From contig JBEHWX010000040.1 in the NCBI GenBank assembly GCA_048498995.1, positions 1-47,641 of the forward strand: DNA of 47,641 nt. Direction: 5' to 3'. This DNA is from JBEHWX01 sp048498995 (GTDB lineage Bacteria > Bacteroidota > Ignavibacteria > OLB7). Of the stretch, positions 8,861 through 15,882 are shown one piece after another. The notes under the pieces were generated by a model. The model saw only the letters and a list, made by a program, of their open reading frames with translations. It had not been told where the DNA came from and did not search any database. Every line of letters starts with the position of its first letter. The first letter of the stretch is position 1. The position numbers and the translations under genes are program-made.

Positions 8861-9042
8861 ACGAAGGCCCGACCGAGAGGTCCGAAACGGGGTCGGCCGG
8901 GGGATGAAAAAAGTTTTCGTCGAGTTGGGAACAAAGAGGGGGGGGTGCGAGTTATTACAATGTTGAAGGCGCTGAGGCACCAACCCTCAACCTTCGATAA
9001 TCAAGCTGCGCAGTATGGGGTGAGCTGCGCAGCTTTTTTTTT
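8861..9042 (+). other. Non-coding stretch ending in a strong terminator; possible small RNA or long 3' UTR
   Basis: Between msrP and gatC there are 356 bases without a credible gene. The first part is AT-richer than its surroundings (GATGAAAAAAGTTTTCG near 8903) and contains a run of nine G at about 8938-8945. Short complementary segments (GTTGA at 8962-8966, TCAAC at 8987-8991) could pair upstream of the terminator at 9003-9042. The terminator lies about 145 bases beyond the msrP stop, which leaves room for a small RNA. I recognise no RNA family. From 9043 to 9216 I see nothing beyond a possible GAGAG ribosome site for gatC. Confidence 0.35.
9003..9042 (+). terminator. Rho-independent terminator
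   Basis: An 11-bp perfect stem (AAGCTGCGCAG at 9003-9013 with CTGCGCAGCTT at 9025-9035) is followed on the plus strand by nine T (9034-9042). It is one of the two best intrinsic terminators in the window. Confidence 0.92.
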
Positions 9043-9216
9043 GCCCTTTTTTGAACAAGGGTCGGGCTGGAAACTCGCTGCCGCGTCGTAGATTATCGGA
9101 CGGTCGGTCTCGAAGGATGCCTCGCTCGTCGGGGCGATATGGGACGGCCGCAGCAGCCCCTCCCGTCCGGAGCTCCGGCGGGGATTCAGATCAACGGAAG
9201 CCTCTCGAGAGCCACG

Positions 9217-9507
9217 ATGTCCCCGGAACAGATCGCACATGTCGCCCGCCTCGCCCGCCTTCGCTTCGCCGAGAAGGATGTGGCGGAGTTCACCGCTCAA
9301 TTCAGCCAGATCGTCGCCTACATCGAGAAACTGAACGAAGTCGACACCGAGGGAGTCGAGCCGATGGCCTCGGTGCTCTCCTCGGTCGACGTCTTCCGCG
9401 ACGACGAGCCGGGGCCGATGCTGCCGCAGGCGGCCGCGCTCCGGAACGCGCCGAAGAAGACCGAAGGGTTCTTCTCGGTGCCGAAGGTGATCGGCGAGGC
9501 CGGATGA
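9217..9507 (+). CDS. gatC: Aspartyl/glutamyl-tRNA amidotransferase subunit C
   Basis: The 96-residue product is the small subunit of the GatCAB amidotransferase, which converts Glu-tRNA(Gln) or Asp-tRNA(Asn) to the amide form in the cytoplasm. It has the family start (MSPEQIAHVARLARL), the FTAQFSQIVAYIEKLNEVDT helix and the NAPKKTEGFFSVPKVIG end. The length is normal. The ATG at 9217 is chosen over an upstream ATG because it aligns with the family and has GAGAG at the right distance. gatA and gatB are not in this window, so the subunit genes are scattered. Confidence 0.93.
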   Translation: MSPEQIAHVARLARLRFAEKDVAEFTAQFSQIVAYIEKLNEVDTEGVEPMASVLSSVDVFRDDEPGPMLPQAAALRNAPKKTEGFFSVPKVIGEAG

Positions 9508-9655
9508 TCGCGCGATGATCTCCCGGGGCGCCTCCGGAGGCCTCCTCCCTGGATAGCCTCGGTCCCCGGGACCGCCCCCGCCGCCGACACGCTCTTCCGC
9601 CCGTTTCTCCCGTCGGATCCGCCAGATACCATACCCAGTGACGAGGATGCACGTG

Positions 9656-10402
9656 ATGAATGCCGTAGCAGTGATTCCCGCCCGATACGCCTCCAGCCGG
9701 CTTCCCGGCAAGCCGCTCGTCGAGATCGCCGGCAAGGCGATGATCCAGCATGTCTACGAGCGGGTGAAGATGTCCAGCCGGATCTCCAGGGTGATCGTCG
9801 CCACCGACGACGAGCGGATCAGGGAGCTGGTGTCCTCCTTCGGCGAGGTGATCATGACCTCCCCGGATCATATCTCCGGCACCGATCGCGTGGCCTCGGT
9901 GGCCCGCGGACTGGAGGATATGGACATCATCGTCAACGTGCAGGGAGACGAGCCGATGATCGATCCCAGGGTGATCGACTCGCTCGTGCAGGCGCTGGAG
10001 GCAACCGACTGCGACTGCGCCACGCCGGTCTCCCGGATCGAATCCGCCCGCGAGCTCTTCGACACCAATGTGGTGAAGGTGGTGCTCCGGAAGGACTTCA
10101 CTCCCCTCTACTTCTCCCGCAGCCCGATCCCCTGCATCCGCGACCGCGAGCCGCACGAGTGGCTCGACTGCGCCCCGTTCTACCGTCACGTCGGCATCTA
10201 CGCCTACCGGCGCGGCGCGCTGGCGAAGTTCGTCGATGCTCCCCCCTCACCGATCGAGATCTGCGAGCAGCTGGAACAGCTCCGCATGCTCGACCTCGAT
10301 ATGCCGATGCTCTGCGTCGAGACCGAGTATCACGGCCAGGCGGTGGACACGCCGGAGGATGTGATGAAGGTGGAGGCGCTGATGTCCGCGGTTCGCGGAT
10401 AG
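9656..10402 (+). CDS. kdsB: 3-deoxy-manno-octulosonate cytidylyltransferase (CMP-Kdo synthetase)
   Basis: The 248-residue enzyme activates Kdo as CMP-Kdo for lipopolysaccharide inner-core synthesis in the cytoplasm. The family signature is clear: IPARYASSRLPGKPL at the N-terminus, VIVATDDERI, GTDRVASV, VNVQGDEPMI and YFSRSPIPCIRD, then YRHVGIYAYRR and the PIEICEQLEQLRMLD segment. The length equals the usual KdsB length when the ATG at 9656 is used, and an ACGAGGA ribosome site sits 8 bases before it. GTG 9638 and ATG 9647 are in-frame alternatives. Its presence shows the organism makes Kdo-containing LPS and therefore has an outer membrane. Confidence 0.95.
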   Translation: MNAVAVIPARYASSRLPGKPLVEIAGKAMIQHVYERVKMSSRISRVIVATDDERIRELVSSFGEVIMTSPDHISGTDRVASVARGLEDMDIIVNVQGDEPMIDPRVIDSLVQALEATDCDCATPVSRIESARELFDTNVVKVVLRKDFTPLYFSRSPIPCIRDREPHEWLDCAPFYRHVGIYAYRRGALAKFVDAPPSPIEICEQLEQLRMLDLDMPMLCVETEYHGQAVDTPEDVMKVEALMSAVRG

Positions 10403-10550
10403 CCGGCTCACGCGCCGACGCGCACCCCGGGTACTCCGCTTCATCCGATCTCCGCTCGTTCCCACATCCATGAGCGCCCGATCCTCGCGACTCATGCCGG
10501 GTGTCGGCTCCCGCGCTCCCATCTCCCCACGCTCTCATCGTTCGGGATCG

Positions 10551-10584
10551 CGACGCGATCCTTTGCTCGACGCGATCCTTTGCT
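10551..10584. repeat. 17-bp tandem duplication
   Basis: CGACGCGATCCTTTGCT occurs twice, back to back, followed by the first bases of a third copy. It lies in non-coding sequence between kdsB and the SPT fusion gene. Confidence 0.85.
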
Positions 10585-10819
10585 CGACCGCGAGGTCCGG
10601 CCGCGACTCGCCCGCCGCGGATTCGGCGTGCCGTGTCGGAATCCGCCATGTTCCGCGCTCCTCCTCTTTTCTTGCCACCTTCTTCCCCCGCTTCCTCACG
10701 ACGTTCTCAGAACGAGACGTCCGCCCCCGCCCCGGCCCTTCGAATCGCGGTGATGGAATCTCATATGAGAATGCCGCGCTGCGGCGGGAATTCAGAGGTT
10801 AACGCTGTTAACTTTTCCG

Positions 10820-10851
10820 TTGGAAGTCAGATCGAGGGGAGAATATATTTG
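10820..10851 (+). promoter_or_regulatory. Bacteroidota-type promoter candidate (TTG-N21-TAnnTTTG)
   Basis: TTG at 10820-10822 is followed after 21 bases by TATATTTG at 10844-10851, an exact match to the TAnnTTTG -7 element known from Bacteroidota sigma-A promoters. It lies in a local AT-rich patch about 290 bases before the SPT fusion gene. Two GTTAAC copies sit just upstream and could be an operator. Confidence 0.5.
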
Positions 10852-11138
10852 GCCTCCCCAATTCCCATCCCCGGCGCGGGCAACCGCGGCGGCAACGGGG
10901 AGGACCTCCCATCGGAGAGCACTTCTCCGCCGGGGACGCTTCCGGATCCTCCCGCGCGCGGCGCATCGATCCGGAACCGGCAGGCGGCACCGCCGCCATC
11001 CCGGCAAGCCCCCGCAACGGCGCGCGCGCGAGGGAACCGATCCTCCGGGCGCCGGAATCGCGGGAGCCTCCGGGCGGGTCCATCCCCCTGATCCCGACGT
11101 ATCAACCAACAGCCGTAACGAGCATCGAGGAGCATCTC

Positions 11139-13655
11139 TTGGCCGATATCTTTCAGAAGTGCCGCGATTTTACCCGCGCCGACGACGTCAAAGAGGCGGG
11201 GTACTATCCCTATTTCCGTGCGATCGAGGAGAACGAGGGCCCGGTCGTCAGGATCGAGGGGCGTGAGATCATCATGGCCGGCTCGAACAACTACCTCGGA
11301 CTCACCGCCGATCCCCGCGTCAAGGAGGCGGCGATCAAGGCGACCGAACAGTTCGGAACCGGCTGCTCCGGCTCACGCTACCTGACCGGCACCGTCCGGC
11401 TCCACGAGGAGCTGGAGGCCGAGCTGGCCAGCTTCATGGGAAAGGAGGCCTGCCTCCTCTTCTCCACCGGCTACCAGACCGCCCAGGGGGTGATCCCGAC
11501 GCTGGTCAACCGCGGCGATTACGTGATCTCCGACCGCGACAACCACGCCTGCATCGTCGCCGGCAACCTGATGGCCAAGGGAGCCTTCGGCGACGTTGCC
11601 CGCTACAAGCACAATGACATGGACGACCTGGAGCGTCAGCTCTCCCGCCTGCCGGAAACGGCCGGGAAGCTGATCGTGACCGACGGCGTCTTCTCCACCT
11701 CCGGCGAGATCGTCGAACTGCCGCGAATGGTGGAGCTGGCCAAGAAGTACGGCGCCCGCCTGATGGTCGACGACGCGCACGCGCTCGGCGTGATCGGCAA
11801 GGGGGGCCGCGGCACCGCCAGCTACTTCGGCCTCGATGCCGAGACCGACATGACGATGGGGACCTTCTCCAAGTCGCTCGCCTCCCTCGGTGGCTGGGTG
11901 GTCGGCGAGGAGCGGGTGATCAACTACATCAAGCACACCTCCCCGGCCCTGATCTTCTCGGCCTCTCCGACGCCGGCCTCCGTGGCCGCCGCGCTGACCG
12001 CCCTCCGGATCATGCGCGACGAGCCGGAGCGGATCGATCGCCTGATCGCCAACGCTGATTACCTCCGCAACGGCTTCAAGGCGATGGGCTTCCGGATCAT
12101 CGAGTCGAAGACCGGCGTGATCCCGGTGATCATCGGCGACGATACCCTCACCTTCATCTTCTGGCGCCGCCTGTTCGATTCCGGCGTGTTCGTCAACGCG
12201 TTCATCTCCCCCGGCGTGATGCAGGGGATGCAGATGATGCGCACCTCGGTGATGGCCACCCACGAGAAGGCGCACCTCGACCGGATCCTCGAGCTGTTCG
12301 AGGATATCGGCTCGCAGATGGGACTGCTCGAAACCGAGACCGAGGCGGTCGCCGCCGAGGAGAGCCGCGCCGAGCTCAACGCCGCTGCGGGAGACTCCGC
12401 GGGAGCTTCCACGGAAGCCTCCACCGTCGATGCCGCCGTGGAGCAGACCCGGCGCGAGGAGAGCGTGACCGATGACTTCATCGAGCATGTCGAGCGCTAC
12501 GTGGGCCCGCTGCCGACCAGCGGCCAGGTGAAGATCCGCGCCGTCGACGGACGCAAGGGACGCCTGGAGTTCATCAGGATGGTCTGGCCGCTCCACAAGG
12601 AGGATCCCAACTGGGTTCCGCCGCTGGAGATGGACCGGATGCGCCTGATCGACAACGAGAAGAACCCCTTCTACAAGCACGCCCGCATCCAGCTTCTGCT
12701 GGCCGAGAAGAACGGCCAGACCGTGGGACGCATCGCCGCGATCGTCAACGACGCCCACAACAACACCCACGGCGACAAGGTCGGCTTCTTCGGCTTCTTC
12801 GAGTCGATCAACGATCAGGACGTGACCAACTCGCTGATCAACGCCGCCTCCGACTGGCTCCGCGCCCAGGGGATGGACGAGATCCGCGGCCCGGTCTCCC
12901 CGTCGATGAACGACGAGGTGGGACTGCTGGTCGACGGCTTCGACAGCCCGGCCATGGCGATGATGCCCTACAACCCGAGCTACTACACCTCGCTGCTGGA
13001 GAGCGCCGGGTTCCGGAAGGCCAACGACATGCTGGCCTGGTGCGTCGACTATCCGGACTGCGTCTCCGACAAGCTGGTGCGCGTCTCGGCCGCCGTCCGG
13101 CAGAGGAGCAGGATCAGCGTCCGCTCGCTGAACATGAAGCGGTTCCCGGAGGAAGTGGAGCGGATCAAGCGGATCTACAACGAGGCGTGGCAGCCGAACT
13201 GGGGATTCGTGCCGATGACCGACGAGGAGATGGATCTGATGGCCTACGAGCTGAAGCAGATCATCGATTCCGATCTGGTGCTCTTCGCCGAGAAGGATGG
13301 CGAGGCGATCGGGTTCGCGCTGGCGGTGCCGGATATCAATCAGGCGTTCAAGGCCGGCACGGCGATCCCGCCGGGAGCCAAGAACCTCCCGACGGCGATC
13401 ATGAACCTGATGACCAAGAAGAAGAAGATCACGCAGCTGCGTATCGTGATCCTCGGCGTGCTGCCGAAGTATCAGGGCCAGGGAATCGACGCGGTGCTCT
13501 ACCAGGAGATCATGGAGCGTGGCCCGAAGAAGGGGATGAATCGGGGCGAGGCCTCGTGGGTGCTGGAGGACAACGTGATGATGACCCGCGCGGCGCAGAT
13601 GCTCAATGCCTCCCCGTACAAGCGCTATCGCGTCTATCAGCGTCCGCTGGCCTGA
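11139..13655 (+). CDS. Fused serine palmitoyltransferase and GNAT-type acyltransferase (candidate bifunctional sphingolipid enzyme)
   Basis: The 838-residue protein has two full-length parts. Residues 1-395 form a PLP-dependent alpha-oxoamine synthase: YYPYFRAIEENEGP, GSNNYLGL, NHACIV (His136), YKHNDM, DDAHALG (Asp211, His214) and the PLP lysine Lys245 in GTFSKSLASLGG. These details resemble Bacteroides-type serine palmitoyltransferase more than KBL or BioF. After an Ala/Glu-rich linker (about 396-460), residues 465-838 form a complete acyltransferase of the YghO-like GNAT family (DPNWVPPLEMD, GRIAAIVNDAHN, GFFGFFE, GPVSPSMNDE, MMPYNPSYY). I recall that the bacterial ceramide synthase of Caulobacter is GNAT-like. 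The expected product would be an N-acylated 3-ketosphinganine. The start is TTG, with GAGGAG upstream. Confidence 0.85.
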   Translation: MADIFQKCRDFTRADDVKEAGYYPYFRAIEENEGPVVRIEGREIIMAGSNNYLGLTADPRVKEAAIKATEQFGTGCSGSRYLTGTVRLHEELEAELASFMGKEACLLFSTGYQTAQGVIPTLVNRGDYVISDRDNHACIVAGNLMAKGAFGDVARYKHNDMDDLERQLSRLPETAGKLIVTDGVFSTSGEIVELPRMVELAKKYGARLMVDDAHALGVIGKGGRGTASYFGLDAETDMTMGTFSKSLASLGGWVVGEERVINYIKHTSPALIFSASPTPASVAAALTALRIMRDEPERIDRLIANADYLRNGFKAMGFRIIESKTGVIPVIIGDDTLTFIFWRRLFDSGVFVNAFISPGVMQGMQMMRTSVMATHEKAHLDRILELFEDIGSQMGLLETETEAVAAEESRAELNAAAGDSAGASTEASTVDAAVEQTRREESVTDDFIEHVERYVGPLPTSGQVKIRAVDGRKGRLEFIRMVWPLHKEDPNWVPPLEMDRMRLIDNEKNPFYKHARIQLLLAEKNGQTVGRIAAIVNDAHNNTHGDKVGFFGFFESINDQDVTNSLINAASDWLRAQGMDEIRGPVSPSMNDEVGLLVDGFDSPAMAMMPYNPSYYTSLLESAGFRKANDMLAWCVDYPDCVSDKLVRVSAAVRQRSRISVRSLNMKRFPEEVERIKRIYNEAWQPNWGFVPMTDEEMDLMAYELKQIIDSDLVLFAEKDGEAIGFALAVPDINQAFKAGTAIPPGAKNLPTAIMNLMTKKKKITQLRIVILGVLPKYQGQGIDAVLYQEIMERGPKKGMNRGEASWVLEDNVMMTRAAQMLNASPYKRYRVYQRPLA

Positions 13656-13694
13656 TCGCGCGCGAGCGCCGATCCGATGATCCCGACAATCCAG

Positions 13695-13722
13695 GAGGGG
13701 CCGGAGTGATCTCCGGCCCCTC
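13695..13722 (+). terminator. Hairpin terminator after the SPT fusion gene
   Basis: An 11-bp perfect stem (GAGGGGCCGGA with TCCGGCCCCTC) and a 6-base loop lie 40 bases after the stop, followed by GTCGTT. The tail is only weakly T-rich. Confidence 0.75.
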
Positions 13723-13916
13723 GTCGTTCCCGGCATGCGCCGAGGTCGGCCGGAGGAGATTCCGCTCCCCGGGCGGCGGCCGGCGCGATCCGCGACGAGG
13801 CCGTCGGCCACCCGGCGCGCGAGCGCGTGTCAGATCGTTACCCCTCCCATTCCCCGTCGGCTCGCCCGGGCTTCGTATCTTTTCGGTTCCGAGCTCCGAA
13901 TTGCGTCCCCATCAGC

Positions 13917-15770
13917 ATGAACCAGACCCTACAAGAACGGCTCCGCAGCGGGCCGATCGTCATAGACGGCTCGATCGAGGCGGTGCTCCATGCCCGCGGC
14001 TACAACGAGCGCCCGATCGAGCATTACAACCTCAAGAATCCCCTCCTGATCGAGCGGATCCACGGCGAGTTCGTCGAGGCCGGCGCCGGGATCGTGCAGT
14101 CGAACACCAAGTGCGCCAACGCGATCACCCTCGCGCCGTTCAATCTCGCCGACAAGGTCTACGAGATCAACCGGAAGGGGGTGTGGCTGGCGCGGACCTC
14201 GGTGGTCAACCGCGCGTTCGTGGCCGGCGTGATCGGGCCGATCGGCAAGTTCCTCACCCCGATCGGCAAGCTCGAGCACGACAGCGTCCGGAGCGCGTTC
14301 GACGCGCAGATCCGCGGCCTGCTCGACGGCGGCTGCGATCTGCTCCTGCTCAAGTCGTTCATCGACATCGACGAGCTGGAGATCGCCATGAGCGCCGTGC
14401 GGGCCATCTCCCAGGATATTTCGATCATCGCCCAACGCACCTTCCCGGAGGACGCGGCGGTGCTGGCCACCGACTATCCGCACCAGATCGCGCGCCGCCT
14501 GAACGGCCCCGGCGTGATCGCCATCGGCTCCAACGGCACGGTGGGCCCGCAGCGGATGCTCGGCATCGTCAAATCCCTCTACGGCGCCACCGACGCCATC
14601 CTCTCGGCGCAGCCGGACATCGGCATCCCGACGCTCGTCGACGGACAGCCGGTCTACAACGCCACGATCGACTACGTGGCCAGCGCCGCCCGCACGCTGG
14701 TGGACAACGGCGTCACGATCGTCGGCGTCGACGGCGGAGCGCTGCCGGAGCATGTGCGCGCCATCAGCCACGCCGTGGTCGGCGCCCGCGTCGGCGTGCC
14801 GGAGATCAAGCCCCGGAAGCGGAAGGAGCGCCCCGGCGCCGATGAGCTTCCGCAGTCGGCCACCACGCGCTTCCAGAGCAATCTCGGCAAGAAGCTGCTG
14901 GTGACCGTGGAGCTCGACGTTCCCCGCGGCCTGGACATGACCAGCGTGATCGAGGGGGCGGAGTTTCTTCAGCGCCACGGCATCGACGCGGTGAACATCT
15001 CCGACGGCGCCCGCGCGCGTCTCCGGATGAACTCGATCACCATCAGCCACATGGTGCAGCAGCGGACCGGCATGGAGTGCATCAGCCACATGGCCTGCCG
15101 CGACCGGAACATGGTGGGGCTGCAGTCGGAGCTGCTCGGCGCCTGCGCGCTCGGCGTCAGGAACATCCTGGCCGTCACCGGCGACCCGGCGCAGATCGGC
15201 GATTATCCCTACGCGACCTCGGTCTACGATCTCGACTCGATCGGCCTGATCCGGGCGCTGAAGCGGATGAACGAGGGGCGCGATCTGATGGGCAATCCCG
15301 TCGGCGAGCGGACCAACTTCATGATCTCCTGCGCCACCAACCCGGTGGCCGACGACATGGACCGCGAGGTGGCGCGCCTGGAGCGGAAGTGCGCCGAGGG
15401 CGCCACCGTGGCCTTCACCCAGCCGGTGTTCGAGGCCAGGGCACTCGAGGAGTTCCTCTCGAGGATCGAGCATATCCCGATCAAGATCATGCTCGGCATC
15501 ATCCCCCTCCGGACCCCGAGCCAGGCGGAGTTCCTCCATCACGAGGTCCCCGGCATGAAGATCCCCGAGTGGATCCAGCTCAGGATCAGGAGCGCGGCCG
15601 ACCCGACGGCCGAGGGAGCGAACATCGCCGTCGAGTTCCTGCAGGAGATCCGCGAGTCGCTCACGAAGCGGCTGGCCGGCATCTACATCATGCCGCCGGG
15701 AAAGCGCTTCGACATGGTGATCGAGATCCTGGAGCGGGCCGGCGTCAACGACCTCGTTCTCGCGTCGTGA
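13917..15770 (+). CDS. MetF-type methylenetetrahydrofolate reductase fused to a degenerate homocysteine S-methyltransferase domain
   Basis: The 617-residue protein has the arrangement of YitJ-type bifunctional enzymes. Residues 325-617 form a good methylenetetrahydrofolate reductase domain (VTVELD with its catalytic Glu, NISDGARARLRMN, AVTGDPAQIGDYP, FTQPVF), which makes 5-methyl-THF with FAD. Residues 1-290 have the homocysteine methyltransferase fold (IDGSIEAVLHARGYN, NLKNPLLIERIH). The three zinc-binding cysteines are missing, however: the GxNC site reads GSNG (Gly207) and the GGCCG site reads GVDGG (Asp272, Gly273). The usual acidic residue after LLLL is a lysine (LKSF). It therefore probably cannot transfer methyl to homocysteine in the normal way. 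The ATG at 13917 is preferred over an upstream in-frame ATG. Confidence 0.88.
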   Translation: MNQTLQERLRSGPIVIDGSIEAVLHARGYNERPIEHYNLKNPLLIERIHGEFVEAGAGIVQSNTKCANAITLAPFNLADKVYEINRKGVWLARTSVVNRAFVAGVIGPIGKFLTPIGKLEHDSVRSAFDAQIRGLLDGGCDLLLLKSFIDIDELEIAMSAVRAISQDISIIAQRTFPEDAAVLATDYPHQIARRLNGPGVIAIGSNGTVGPQRMLGIVKSLYGATDAILSAQPDIGIPTLVDGQPVYNATIDYVASAARTLVDNGVTIVGVDGGALPEHVRAISHAVVGARVGVPEIKPRKRKERPGADELPQSATTRFQSNLGKKLLVTVELDVPRGLDMTSVIEGAEFLQRHGIDAVNISDGARARLRMNSITISHMVQQRTGMECISHMACRDRNMVGLQSELLGACALGVRNILAVTGDPAQIGDYPYATSVYDLDSIGLIRALKRMNEGRDLMGNPVGERTNFMISCATNPVADDMDREVARLERKCAEGATVAFTQPVFEARALEEFLSRIEHIPIKIMLGIIPLRTPSQAEFLHHEVPGMKIPEWIQLRIRSAADPTAEGANIAVEFLQEIRESLTKRLAGIYIMPPGKRFDMVIEILERAGVNDLVLAS

Positions 15771-15785
15771 GCACGCGGCCGCTCC

Positions 15786-15845
15786 GCGTCGTTGCGAGCC
15801 GCGTCGCCGCGAGCAGCGTCGTTGCGAGCCCCGTCGACGCGAGGC
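15786..15845. repeat. Two imperfect 30-bp tandem repeats
   Basis: Units at 15786-15815 and 15816-15845 both begin GCGTCGTTGCGAGCC and differ at a few positions in their second half. They lie between the MetF-fusion gene and the HpnE-like gene, and no terminator is visible there. Confidence 0.75.
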
Positions 15846-15882
15846 GCCGGATGATGGCGTCGCCGAATGCGGCGGCGCGACC

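Larger units (their letters stand above)
10403..11138. other. Long intergenic region upstream of the SPT fusion gene
   Basis: I see no convincing gene in these 736 bases; the open frames are short and low in complexity. It holds a weak hairpin near the kdsB stop (CATGAG at 10469 pairing with CTCATG at 10491), a 17-bp tandem duplication, a TCTCATATGAGA palindrome near 10760 and a GTTAAC...GTTAAC pair near 10799-10812. A promoter-like site at 10820-10851 follows. The remaining 280 or so bases to the TTG start would be an unusually long, GC-rich leader. Confidence 0.5.

Noticed and set aside
11373..13811. 812-residue open frame antisense to the SPT fusion gene
   Set aside because: It is rich in His, Asp, Gly and Arg without domains, as expected for the complementary frame of a GC-rich gene; the sense strand has clear family motifs.
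13040..14845. 601-residue plus-strand frame crossing the SPT/MetF intergenic region
   Set aside because: It spans the stop of one real gene, a terminator and the start of another, and is composed of shadow sequence.
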